From Auricularia sp. M13 (taxonomy: Eukaryota > Basidiomycota > Agaricomycetes > Auriculariales > Auriculariaceae), in contig CM073196.1 in NCBI GenBank assembly GCA_037042915.1, positions 2,914,001 to 2,978,000 of the forward strand: a DNA stretch of 64,000 nucleotides. Direction: 5' to 3'. The translations under genes were made by a program, and so were the position numbers. Below, piece after piece: positions 11,269-21,473 of this stretch (position 1 is its first letter; every line of letters starts with the position of its first letter). The notes below the pieces were generated by a model. The model had not been told where the DNA came from. It made no database searches and was given only the letters and a program-made list of their open reading frames with translations.

Positions 11269-12620
11269 TTAGTCGTCATCCTCGTTGTCGTCCTCATTGT
11301 GCTCCGAGTCGTTGGCCGCGGCACCGTTGCTGAGGCCCAAGGGCTTCTTGCGCGACTTCCCCGCGTCTGAGCGCTTCTTACGGGGGCGCGGCGCGACGTT
11401 TTGGGCCTCAGCCTCGTCGTGTTGAGCGAGGAGCGCGTCGAGCCGCGCTGCGCGTTCCGCTGCGGGTACTTCGCGCCATCCGGCCTTGTCAGCGCGTACG
11501 AGCAAAATGAGATTCCGAAGAACGTCGGGCGTGTTGAGCTTCTGAAAGTTGGGCGGGCCATCGGGCACCAACCCGAAGAACTCGGCGCCGTGCTTCTTCA
11601 ACGCGTTGTACTTGTTGTAAACGGGCTTGCAGTCTGATATTTTCTCCCCTGTGCAGAAGTCAGCGAGAGAATATGAATAAAGGGTCTTTGGACGTACGCC
11701 ATAGCTTGTTTAGCATGTCGCACGCTTGCTTCTTGAGGACGCGCGCATCCTCGCACAGGAGCTCGGGCTGCGGCCCTGTGCCCGCCGCCTTCGAGCGGCC
11801 AACCGACCAGCCGTCGAACTCGATCGCGAGCTCGCTCGGCGTGCAGTTGAGCTTTGAAATGGTGAAACCTTCGATGCCGCTCGAAGTGTATACTTTGCCG
11901 CCGCCGTAGGCGCTGCTGTTGCGGTTAGCGACAAGCAAAATATAATTAACGTCGCATCTATTTGCAGTAGCTGCAAGCTGTAGAATGTGAGAAACAAAAA
12001 GAAACCTGAGACTTTGTATGCGTACCTCCATCCCAATCGTATCCATGGTCTTGTCAAGGTCGGTTGCCTGTGCCTTCGCACTGTGATGCATAACATTTGC
12101 CTTGTTATACCGGAATTGCTTGAGTTGCTCGATGTGGGCGGCTTTCTCTGCGTCGGTCAGCGCGTCGAACTCGGCCCTGATAGCAGGGTCGCACGTCAGC
12201 GTCGGGATTCTGTCACGGCCCGTCGCTGGCAATGTCTGAGTAAAAAAATAATATAGAGGGCCGGTGCACTACTTACCTGCTGTATAAGACGGGGCCCGCA
12301 CATGCAAGAACGCGTTGAACGCGTTGGCTTCCTTTCTACCCTTTTTGAATAGGGACGCGCGATTGAACTTGACACGCGCCCACTCATAACGCCTGGATCT
12401 GCGTCAGGGAACAACATCTGAGAGCATTGAGAGCTACTTACACGCCATGTTCAGTTGCAAGGTCGAGGACTTCAGACTCTTGCTTCTGGGACAACTTCTC
12501 CAAGGTGTCGGCGATGCGCTGCCTGCGCTCCTTCTTCATCTTCTTCTGCGCGTAAGTGAGCGGCACCCGCTTGACATATGGGCGCTGGAACGGCGTGCGC
12601 GAAGTTGCAATGCGGGCCAT
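11269..12620 (-). CDS. KDZ-1 cargo gene B, unknown function
   Basis: This is a minus-strand multi-exon gene. The start is the ATG at 12,620 in a good context (GACGCCATGGCC), and the stop falls at 11,269 after an acidic tail (EDDNEDDD). Introns of about 35-60 bases lie near 12,415-12,437, 12,240-12,277, 11,935-12,025 and 11,645-11,695. The N-terminus is basic and helical (YAQKKMKKERRQR). A central motif (ANAFNAFLHVRAPSY after KKGRK) is faintly reminiscent of an HMG-box first helix, and the C-terminus has a basic patch KPRKKRS-like before the acidic end. That arrangement suggests a nuclear DNA- or chromatin-associated protein, but I do not recognise the family and the HMG resemblance is weak. 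Its position inside the KDZ-1 repeats makes it element cargo. Confidence 0.6.
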
Positions 12621-12741
12621 GGCGTCGTCGAGAAGTCTGCGAGGTGGTTGCGAGAGCACGAAAAAAAATGGGGCGGATCAACACAACACAGCCATCTATT
12701 CCGGCATAGCAAGTGAGCACAGTGAGACAGCATGAGGCAAG
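12621..12741. other. KDZ-1 spacer and MITE target copy
   Basis: Upstream region of cargo gene B. The MITE target duplication GAGGCAAG occupies 12,734-12,741. No promoter motif stands out. Confidence 0.4.
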
Positions 12742-13198
12742 CTGTAAGTGACTGTGCCCCCCAATTCCAGGTGGATTCCAGGTGGAAAAATGCAACTATG
12801 CAAAAAAAGTGTCAGAATGTCAAATCCATCATATTTTGATGGTATACCCCTCAGGTGGAATTTGGGTGGAATTCCACTGGACCATTGGATCGGATGGGCC
12901 AGAATGGGCGAATTCCGGTAGAATTCCACTGGAAACAATGTGGAAATTCATCAAAAACTGTGATTAAGTGTTAGGTTAGGTTAGGAGTTAGGTTAGGTTA
13001 GGTTAGGTTAGGTTAGGTTAGGTTAGGTTAGGTTACTAGAACGTTTTCATGTTTCCTGACGCGGCTGTGCATCTCTGAACCTTATTTGTGATGCTTAACA
13101 TAATTTTTCACCCCTTAGAAAATATTTGTCTGGAGCAGGTTTTCCACCGGAATTCCACCTGGAATCCTCCTGGAACCAGGGGGCAGTGTCAGGTTCTC
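12742..13198 (+). mobile_element. MITE with 8-base TSD, copy L
   Basis: A 457-base element starts CTGTAAGTGACTGTGCCCCC and ends GGGGGCAGTGTCAGGTTCTC. Its ends form imperfect inverted repeats of about 45 bases. It is flanked by exact 8-base duplications GAGGCAAG (12,734-12,741 and 13,199-13,206). The interior contains a GGTTA-type array (12,968-13,034) and several GGAATTCCA-like palindromes, and no coding capacity. Copy R at 13,941-14,421 is the same element in the opposite orientation. Eight-base duplications would fit hAT or KDZ mobilisation; which transposase moves it is unknown. Confidence 0.9.
12968..13034 (+). repeat. Telomere-like GGTTA array inside MITE L
   Basis: About twelve GGTTA pentamers with one AGTTA-type interruption. 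The matching CCTAA array in MITE R is at 14,107-14,192. Fungal telomeres are usually TTAGGG, so this 5-base array is internal to the MITE and is not a chromosome end. Confidence 0.9.
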
Positions 13199-13305
13199 GA
13201 GGCAAGTGTAGCAATGACAACAGGAGGGCTGGGGAGAGGGCAGGCTGCGAGGGCGAGAGGAGGGGAGGGGTAGACAGGGGAGCGGGAGGAACTTGAGCAT
13301 TCTAG

Positions 13306-15330
13306 CTAAACGGCCCATTCTGCATCCATTGAGTAGAGCACCGCGGCGCTATGAACGCGCGCCGCGGTTTGCACGGATAACCCGTACGTGTACCTCAAGA
13401 GACCCCACCATTCGGTGTCCGGGTGGTGGCTGGGCTCGACGCTGCGCAGCATGTTCAGGATCGCCTCACGCGTATCGAGCGAGACGGTGCTGTCGGTCTT
13501 GAGCAGGCCCTCCACGTTGCGGAAGGACGGCAAGGCGTTATTCCGCGCGACCCAGCGTTGGCGCCGCACAAGCCTGTCTGCCGCGGCGCGCAGTTTGTCG
13601 TCCTCTTTGTTGGTCAGGCGTGCGGTGGAGGCCGGCAACGCGATGTAGCGCCGGGCGTCGATCCTGTTGGTGACCGTGAGCGCGCTCGCGCCGCGAGCAA
13701 CCCACATGACGTGGGCAGCGCGTGGGAATAACGTCGCGGCGTGCGGAGCCGCGACGTTGTGGTGGACGAGCTCGAGTATCACCTCCTTGCAGAGGTGATA
13801 CGTGTTGCCCTCGCACGCGAAAGCGCGGGGCTGATTGGTGTGCACTTTCGTGTGCACGCCGGGCACGAGGATGCGCCCCGGGTGGCCTGGGGGGACCTCG
13901 GGTTCCGCCTGGACAACGAGCGTGATCGTGTCGGTCACACGAGAACCTGACACTGCCCCCTGGTTCCAGGAGGATTCCAGGTGGAATTCCGGTGGAAAAC
14001 CTGCTCCAGACAAAATGCTTTCTAAGGGGTACAAAATTATGTTTGACATCACAAATAAGGTTCAGAGATGCACAGCCGCCTCAGGAAACATGAAAACGTT
14101 CTAGTAACCTAACCTAACGTAACCTAACCTAACCCCTAACCTAACCTAACCTAACCTAACTCCTAACCTAACCTAACCTAACCTAACCTAACACTTAATC
14201 ACAGTTTTTGATGAATTTCCACATTGTTTTCAGTGGAATTCCACCGGAATTCGGCCATTCTGGCCCATCCAATCCAACGGTCCAGTGGAATTCCACCCAA
14301 ATTCCACCTGAGGGTGTATACCATCAAAATATGATGGATTTGACATTCTGATACTCTTTTTGCATAGTTGCATTTTTCCACCTGGAATCCACCTGGAATT
14401 GGGGGGCACAGTCACTTACAGGGTCACACGATCAACAAGTCTGGCCTACAAGGAATGAGTACAAGTAGCAGCATTTATTGAGAAAATACTACTTACCAAG
14501 TCCTCCATGAGCGCGAATACCGTCGCACGGAGGGTCTGGCGCCTGTCCTTGGCCATCCAGAAGTCCATGTGCACGATGCCCGGCTTGTCGAGCATGTCAC
14601 GGCCGTCGTTCCGCGTCGCGAGCGCCCAATCGACGATTTGCGATGTCAACTGGGCTGGTGTCAAGCCGTCGAGCGCGTTGGGGTGGACGCGCGTGCTTCT
14701 CGCCATGACACCAGCGGTCGGCGCTGGTACTGGCACCGATTGGCCGGTGGGCGTTGCGGGCACGCCAAATGTCGGCGGGTCGACGTTACGCGTTTTCTTC
14801 GGCGTGCTGGGCGTCGCAGCGTGGTCCTCGACCGGAATCGCGCGCATAATGAAGGGCGAAGGTCCAAAAAAGTCGGCAGGCAGGGATTTCGGGTTGGCTG
14901 GAGCTGGAGCCTGCACCTCGGGTTCCTGAAGAAATATTAGTACAAGAGCTATGGGTACTAGAGAAAACGAACCTGCACTTCATCCAGGCTACCAGACTGG
15001 CCGAGGTTGAGGGCCTGAAGCATGTGCGGGATGCCCGTCAGCATGCTCGCAATGTCTGGTTGCCCGCGCGAACGACGGGTTGGACTCGTCGGCGGCGAAT
15101 TGGCGGGTGTGCGCGGGGTACCGGGTGGCAAGCCAAAGTGCAAATGGAGGTGGTACTGCGGGTGCCCGATGTCTGGGACGAGCAGGCCAGACGAGCTCGT
15201 ATCGGCGGTGAAAGCATCGCCAGTATCACCGTTGCGACGGACTGGCCTGGGCGAATTTTGGGACGCAATGGGCAGCGCTGGGGCCCCATGGCCAGCGTGA
15301 GGGTGGTTGCTCGAGGCGGCGCTGCGCATT
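13306..15330 (-). pseudogene. KDZ-1 cargo gene A, interrupted by MITE R
   Basis: This is a minus-strand gene. The first good ATG is at 15,330, though coding could extend upstream through another exon. Exon 1 is Pro/Ser/Thr-rich with His (HLHFGLPPGTPRTP, PTRRSRGQPD). It is followed by an intron at about 14,929-14,972 that keeps the frame (DEVQ to EPEVQ), then a conserved-looking segment (PAQLTSQIVDWALATRNDG, HMDFWMAKDRRQT), an intron at about 14,445-14,500, and a C-terminal part ending EWAV at 13,306. MITE R sits in the C-terminal exon, duplicating GTGTGACC and bringing an in-frame TAA within six bases. Using the MITE's own GTAAGT donor and CAG acceptor would leave 16 extra bases, so splicing it out would not restore the frame. 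I recognise no domain. Confidence 0.6.
13941..14421 (-). mobile_element. MITE with 8-base TSD, copy R
   Basis: A 481-base copy of the same MITE in reverse orientation, flanked by GGTCACAC at 13,933-13,940 and 14,422-14,429. Read on the minus strand it again starts CTGTAAGT and ends TCAGGTTCTC. It is inserted in the coding sequence of cargo gene A in the sense orientation of its splice-like ends. The internal CCTAA array is longer than in copy L and has several interruptions. Confidence 0.9.
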
Positions 15331-16038
15331 GCGCTGTGTCCAGACGTGGGATGGTGAGAGTAGGAGGACAAGGGCTACTGGTCCCGCGCCGGTTCAACAC
15401 CGGACACTCTTGAGCGTCGCTGAACATGCTTCAGCGACAATATATCTCAGTTTTTGTGCTTTGGAGACCTCTGAAAGGGCATAATGAATATATATTATAA
15501 GCCCTGTAGACGCGCTTTAAGGGAAACACAAGATATGCTTGAATTATTGCTGGATCGGCTGTCTGCATAATCACTCCTGCAGCAAGTTTTCGCTTGGGCA
15601 AAGGTTTCCACTGTTCAGAATGCTTAGATATTTCAGTTCCTGCATGTCCCAGTACCAATAAAACGGGTCCCATATTATAGAGGCAAACGGATAACTTGTA
15701 CTTTGGGAGTGAACACCTTTTGGTCGGAAAGGCGAGTTGGTTGCAAGTGCAGACCAAGGACAGTTTCCGCGCGATCCATCGCACCGCGAGTCAGACTAGC
15801 TCAAATTTCTGTGAGACCCGTCTAGACAGTTTCAAAGTTCATATTCCATGCCACAGAAGCAGTATCTAGAGCCTGGTACTTGAGGAAAGTGTTGGATTCC
15901 TGATCCTTGCAAGTTATCTCACACAGTGCACTCGGGCCACAGGCACGTTCAGCTAGCAGCAACTCTGTTTTTCTTTGTGGAGTACGAGCATTGGGCTTGG
16001 TAAATACACGAGCGACACAAGAAATGCACGAAATGTAA
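15331..16038. other. KDZ-1 interior spacer between cargo A and transposase
   Basis: About 700 bases with no supported gene, lying between the 5' end of cargo gene A and the stop of the transposase. It should contain the promoter of cargo gene A and the 3' untranslated region of the transposase. I see no clear motif beyond AT-rich sequence at 15,470-15,500. Confidence 0.4.
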
Positions 16039-19000
16039 TTACAAGTCGAGATCGCGGGCGAACGAGCTCTCGAGCGTCTCCAAGTGTTCCGCCGATTCCA
16101 GAAGCGTTTTGTCGTCGGTCCAGTCGTCTTCGTCATCAGCTTGAGCTGCCAGATCTTCTTCTGCAATGCGCTCGCCTCGAGGAAGCACCACGGGACCCGG
16201 GCGATTGATGCATGTGCCCGGGCCTGGTGTCCCTGTGAAGCCCGTCGAGAGCTCGAGCTTCCGCAGCCGCACGCGATGCAAATGATTGATTCGCGCACGA
16301 CGCAGATAGAGCTCTTGCAGCTCAACTGCCAGTGGCGATCGCTCGCTAGCAGCAGCCTCTGCGGCACGTGCGAGCTGTTGGTCCTCGTCGTCTATCCAAG
16401 TCCAGAGACGGCGAGCTTCAACGTTGCAGCGTGTGATCTCTTCGCGCGCGCGCTGCAGCTTGAAGTACTTCGTCATGAAGTCCCGATTAACGATGTTGGC
16501 CCACGGTCTGTCTGCGACGTCGTGTTGCGACATGCGTAGTAAGCTGAAGTCGGACAGCTCGGTCCACGCAACGACCGTGTCCCACTGCAGCTCCGCGGCG
16601 GCCGGGTTAACTCCTTGACGGCCGTGTTGTACTTTGCGAGCGCGTTCCGTATCGCTTTGGAGCGCGTCTGCAGCGCCTTCGCAATCTGTCGACGCAGCTT
16701 ATAACCTGTGCAAGTCAGTCGGTCACTCTGACATTCTAGAACCAAAAGAAAGGACTCACAGGTCTCTGACATATTCGCCTTCGTCAGCTCAAAGAGCCGC
16801 TGCACGACGAGGCGCTCCAGGTTGTCCAACGCCAGCCGCAGCTTCCGTTCGCGAATGTAGACGAGCGTGTCTATCCACTCGCGGCTTGTCGGTTTCCATC
16901 GTTCCGCAGGCTCGATTTTGCTCTCGTAGGTGCGAACGTCCTTCTCCGCGAGCTCGAGATCGTGAAGAGCGTCGCGGCGTGCTCGTTCGCGACGCGCAAG
17001 CTGTCGCTCGTACGTCGTGTGCTGTCCTGTCGCGAAGGTGTCGGCCGTCAGATTGGCGAAGCTCCCGTCGAGCGCGTCGTACTTGTCCCTGTGAAGGATC
17101 AGCACGCATGTCAGGAACAAGAAGATCGCCGTACTTACTTCTTCTCCGCAAGCTTCATCAGAGCCTCAACGTATCCAATGGCAAGGAGATTGCCAGTCGG
17201 CTCGTGCTTCAGGGCCGCGAGGTATTCGAGCTCTTCGGTACGCCAACGCTCGAAGTCGTCCGGGTGGTAACCAACGGCGGCGGCGGCGCGGAGTGCAGCC
17301 TCGCCTGCTGCGACGACCTTGAGCGCCTGCTTGTAATTGCTCTCGATGAAACGCGACAATTCGGCATACTTGAGGTCGTCCCAATGCTGAAAGTGCATGT
17401 CAATGAATTGGCGGTAGTGATAATGCAAGCCGAAACGAATTGTGCGCGCGACGTCGTTGGATTCCGAGAACACGCGCTCGCACGTCTCCAGGTCCTCCAG
17501 CCCGACTCCGGGGGTATAGATGGGGTGGAAGCGCAGCTGGCACATGCAATTGTGCGCGTGCCCGTGGAATGCATTGACGATTGTGTTGAGTCCAATCGTT
17601 TGCGCGCGCGCCGCAAGCGAGCTCCTGCTGAGGGTCGTAGAAAAGCCGCACCCGATGTCGTAGCCCGCGATTTGACGCACGGGAGCTACGTCCATCATGT
17701 GCGCCGACTGGGCGAGCCCGTATTTTGCCCTACAAGTAGAAGGTGAGATGAAATGCCACGTCAAATGCGAACAACTTACAGTTCACCGCTGCGGATCATC
17801 TCTTGGACCTTGAGGACCCGTCCGTGACGGCAGACACCAATGAAGATGCCTGTTTGCTCGAAGAAATCGAGCGCGACCTTCATATGCTCGGGCTGCATGT
17901 TCTTCCAATTGTCTTGACAGGGCAGCGGATCGACGGCCGCGTCGCCCGTATCGCCAGGTTCAGCCCCCATGACGTGCTTGCGGGACTTCAGGTGGGCGCC
18001 CTGCTTCTTCACCTCGTCCTTGAACTGGTCGGCGGTGTCGAGGAAGTAGTCGCTGTCGAACTTGCGAGTATCGGCCGAACCGGCGGCCACATGGCGCTTC
18101 AAGGACCCGTTGCCGTCCATCGACCATAGCCGCTGCACGAGCATCTCAGGCTCAGCGGTAAGCTATGATTATGCATCAGAATAGGCACAAGGCTGTGAAG
18201 ATAAAGCCGTACCTTGTAGTTGCATGGTGGGCACGAATGGAGCAACCGCCAGTCCGGGCTGTCGCGCCCAAGATAGACGTTGACGTTGCGCTCGACGTCG
18301 CGACGTAGCATGATATAGGCGTCGAAGGCGCCGGTGAGCTGACAACGCAGTTCGGCGCGGTATGGCACTTGCTGCATCGCGCGGAGCGCGCGTGTGAAGG
18401 GCTGAAACCCAAGGCGCGGCTGATGAACCCGCAGCTGGCGGTATAGCTCGAGCGTGCGGATACTGATCGCCAGGGCGGGCTGCAGCGGTGTGCATGCGAG
18501 GAAGCCGTAGCAGAGCATCGTGAGGACGCCGTCCTCGTTGTCGTGCTCGCGAATGAACACTTTCTCGCACGGAGGCTCTGGAAAGATATTAATAAAATTA
18601 TATATTTTAAAACGAGACGAAAGCGCACCAAATACATCGATAACTTGAATGGCAAACGTTGGGGTGTTGCCCGGCGAAGTCGCGACGTCGAGCGGAAGTC
18701 CTGCAACGGTGCGGCGCTTCCACTCGAGGTAAACCTCTGTCATCGCAGACATGAGGTTCGTCCAGCTTGTATGGTACAGCGTCGCGCGTTCCTGGCGTGT
18801 TCGATAGCTCGAAGTCATTCGGTAGTACCTGCAAAGCTAGTGAGCACGAAGCAGACGAACATGCACGACACGTACTTCTTTGCTCTAGCCAAATGCACCA
18901 CGTATGTCTCCTGCTCCTGTACCGTCTCCCAGCCATCATCCGAGAGGCCGATGCTGCCATCGTGGTCGTAGATAATTTCGTTATCGGGGTCGGTGAAGCC

Positions 19001-19277
19001 GTGAGGAACGTTCGGTAGTTCCTCGCCTTGCAGAGCAGCCTGCTCTGACGGCGACGGCAATACTATAATAAAGTAAGCTGCATATCCTGGCCAGTAGCAA
19101 GGATAAAAAGAACATACCATGCCTCAGGCGCTGCTCTTCCCGCACAATGATCTGGCGCCGTGTCCCGCTCAGCGCGGTGACAGCAGTGAACGCTCGGCCT
19201 GTCTGGGCCACGACCTGCGTCATCTTGCGCTTCTTGGGGGCATTGCTGCTCGTCTGCAGCTGCCTGAGGCGCCGCAT
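16039..19277 (-). CDS. KDZ-1 transposase
   Basis: A KDZ transposase gene on the minus strand has about seven short introns (for example near 19,065-19,118, 18,832-18,878, 18,575-18,635, 18,160-18,212, 17,730-17,780, 17,095-17,142 and 16,705-16,760). In order: a basic N-terminus (NAPKKRKM); a CxC-type cysteine-cluster region ending HSCPPCNYK; a segment with WKNM, FFEQTGIF, VCRHGR and MIRSGEL; then YDIGCGF, NAFHGHAHNCMCQL, YTPGVGLEDLE and HYRQFIDMHFQHWDD; and a C-terminal coiled-coil (LQRAREEITRCNVEARRL, WIDDEDQ). These motifs are characteristic of KDZ transposases, which have an RNase-H-like catalytic core. A single-base frameshift is apparent near 16,605 (frame of AVKEL to that of NPAAAELQW), so the copy may be inactive unless this is a sequencing error. 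I used the ATG at 19,277; an upstream exon cannot be excluded. Confidence 0.88.
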
Positions 19278-19391
19278 GTGTTGAGGCTGGTCGCGGTCAC
19301 GGTCCAAGAGGTTCAACCAGCGCCCGGAAGGTAAACAGAGAATTCAGTTGTTCCCTTAATCACATTTAAAAATATAATGTGCATATAGAAG

Positions 19392-20880
19392 TAGAGCTCG
19401 TTGAGGCGATCCGAAATATATTTTTTTCGTAATTAAGTACAAAGAAACGAGCGAGCTGCTCGTCGTCGCTGCCGGCGACGGCGACGGCGATGAGCACGCG
19501 TCAAACAGCGATGACAGCGATGCGGTGATGACGATCAGCACCGGCGACAGCAGAGGGCAATCCCGCTGACAGCCAGCTCAGGGTCCGGTCAGCTCCCTGG
19601 GCTGACTGATCACCTGCGGCCCGAGAGCTATAGAGATATTGAGATATCCCACACATGCCATTCAGTAGAGCAGGCACGAGCCTAACTAGGCCTGATGCAC
19701 CCCCCGGGTACATCGGGCCTTATTAGGCTCTGATGTGTAGACCTCTGGGTGCTCAGTGGCTGATGAACTGAGCACTGGGGAACTTTGTGAGATCCAGACC
19801 TACTCAAGTCCCTAATACTTTTGGTTTTACCATTGGGCAGAAACTGCAAGAGATATTGATCCATCAGGCACAGTTTAATGGCATTGCTGATATAGCGGCC
19901 AATGTAGGTGCAGGTGCAAGTGCAGGTGCAAGTGCAGGTGCATGCGCACATGCGAGCACATCTGCACAACCAGATTGTCCCCTCTGACTACTGTATGAGC
20001 TGTTTATGTGTTTTAACAGGCTTGTTCATGCTCCTTTTGGACTACACAGGTACTCCTGATGAGTGTGCAGTGCTGTACAAACCCCAGTGCATTTTGAAAT
20101 TTACGCCCTGCAAATCTGCGCTGCAACCTCAGATCCTATGGAAGAGACACTCCTCAGCTCACTAAGACCTGTAAAACTACGTCCTCTATAGCCCTATAGG
20201 CAAGGGGCAGCCAGAAATGCCAGGCCCCAAATGCTGCAGAATTTATATAAATGCAGCACCCTGTGCCTGTGCCTGCAATTGCGCCTGCAACTGCATCTGC
20301 ACCTGCACCTGCACTGCTGCAATGGTACCTGCAGCCTGCAACTGCACCAGCATCTGTGCCTGGATTTTAGTGTGCAACCTGCATATGCACAGGCATTTGC
20401 ACCTGCAATGCAATTGCATAGGCACCTGCAACCTGCCCCTGCACCTGTACCTGCACCTGCATTTGCGCGAGTGCAGGAATTCTGCATACAATATTCTGCA
20501 CAATCCCTGCAGCTGCAATCGCAACTGCATTTTGGTGCAGGTGCAATTGCATGCAAGGGCGGCAAATGCAATTGCAAGTGCAGGGGAGTGGCCAAAAATG
20601 CGCCTGCAAGCTGCATGTAGATCTGCAAATGAACCTGTGCAGCAATATGATTGTGGCAGTACACCCCTGCAGCTGCACCTGCAATTGTAAATTTGGGCTG
20701 TGCTTGCCTTTTTTGGTGACTGCAACTGCACCTGCAATACTCCAAACACCTCTGCAACTGACCAGGTGCAGTCTGCAATTGCTGGTGCATGTGCAATTGC
20801 CGTTGCAGGTTGAACACCAGACCAGTTTTCGGGTATCCGAAAAAGGCATCTGCAGGTACCCGGTGCATATGCCTGAGGTG
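19392..20880 (-). repeat. KDZ-1 right terminal inverted repeat
   Basis: Reverse-complement partner of the left repeat; it ends CATATGCCTGAGGTG immediately before the GGCTGTGA duplication. It contains the same TGCAG-rich outer part and the same inner unique part. Near identity of both arms argues for a young insertion or gene conversion between arms. Confidence 0.92.
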
Positions 20881-21310
20881 GGCTGTGACAGCTGCCCAGA
20901 GCTCCGAAGGACCGGCTGAGCGAAGGCGGCTGTCTTCGCTCCTCCTGCCGCGCTCCTCGAACTTCGTGAGAGCGGCCAGCTTCTTGTGGTCAGTGTGATT
21001 CCGGAACCAGCGCTCGGAAGCCTATGCAACGTCAATGATCTGTAGCTTAGACAGTGCAATAGGTGCTCACTACGAATAGCTGGTCAAAAGTCTTGAGTGA
21101 ACCATCTGGGTTGAGCGGGTTTCCTTCAAAGTCAGGCTGAGCGAATGGCTGGAGCTTGTAATCGTCCATGTAGTCCTTGAGCAGGCGGAAGAATTCCCCT
21201 GCATGGGAGACGCCTTTCTGAGCATCCACGGCATGCGCGTCGACGAGGGATCGAAGCTTCGGTACTGCCCAGGCGACAAACTCTTTTGTGAGCGTCAGTT
21301 CACGACCCAT
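20881..21310 (-). pseudogene. 5' part of host-type gene split by KDZ-1
   Basis: Start ATG at 21,310 (MGRELTLTKEF). Exon 1 runs to about 21,074, then a 52-base intron (21,022-21,073, GTAGTG...CATAG), then exon 2 (ASERWFRNHTDHKKL...) up to the KDZ-1 target site. The frame continues directly into 9,621 on the other side of the transposon. The protein has the look of a predicted helical nuclear protein but I recognise no domain. It is transcribed divergently from the gene starting at 21,474, with about 160 bases between start codons, so the two probably share a promoter region. Confidence 0.6.
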
Positions 21311-21473
21311 GATGAGAGGCAAAAGGAGAGGGAGGCGGACTCACCACAATGCCCTGTATTGATATCCTTGTATGACCACGGTGGTCATAACCACGGGCCT
21401 AAGTGAGACTTGCGCTGTGGTGAGCAATTGCGAACCACCAGCCTTGGCCTTCGATGCACTTTGACCCACGACC
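21311..21473. promoter_or_regulatory. Shared divergent promoter region
   Basis: A 163-base space between two divergent ATGs (21,310 minus and 21,474 plus). It contains an imperfect palindrome TATGACCACGGTGGTCATA centred near 21,379, a plausible site for a dimeric regulator. Its function is inferred from position and symmetry only. Confidence 0.4.

Larger units (their letters stand above)
9622..20880 (-). mobile_element. KDZ-1: 11.26-kb KDZ transposon with cargo
   Basis: A complete-looking DNA transposon has ends starting CACCTCAGGCATATGCACCG and an exact 8-base target duplication GGCTGTGA at 9,614-9,621 and 20,881-20,888. Its terminal inverted repeats (9,622-11,111 and 19,392-20,880) are about 1.49 kb each and nearly identical, so insertion or end homogenisation was recent. 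The interior encodes, all on the minus strand, a KDZ transposase (16,039-19,277) and two uncharacterised cargo genes (13,306-15,330 and 11,269-12,620). Eight-base duplications fit what is known for Zisupton-type elements. Terminal repeats this long are unusual in my knowledge of the group. Two MITE copies (12,742-13,198 and 13,941-14,421) inserted later. The transposase frame has one apparent frameshift and one cargo gene is interrupted, so this copy may depend on another for movement. Confidence 0.9.

Noticed and set aside
12968-13034. Possible chromosome end (telomere repeats)
   Set aside because: The GGTTA array is short, lies inside a MITE with defined ends, and occurs again inverted in a second copy.
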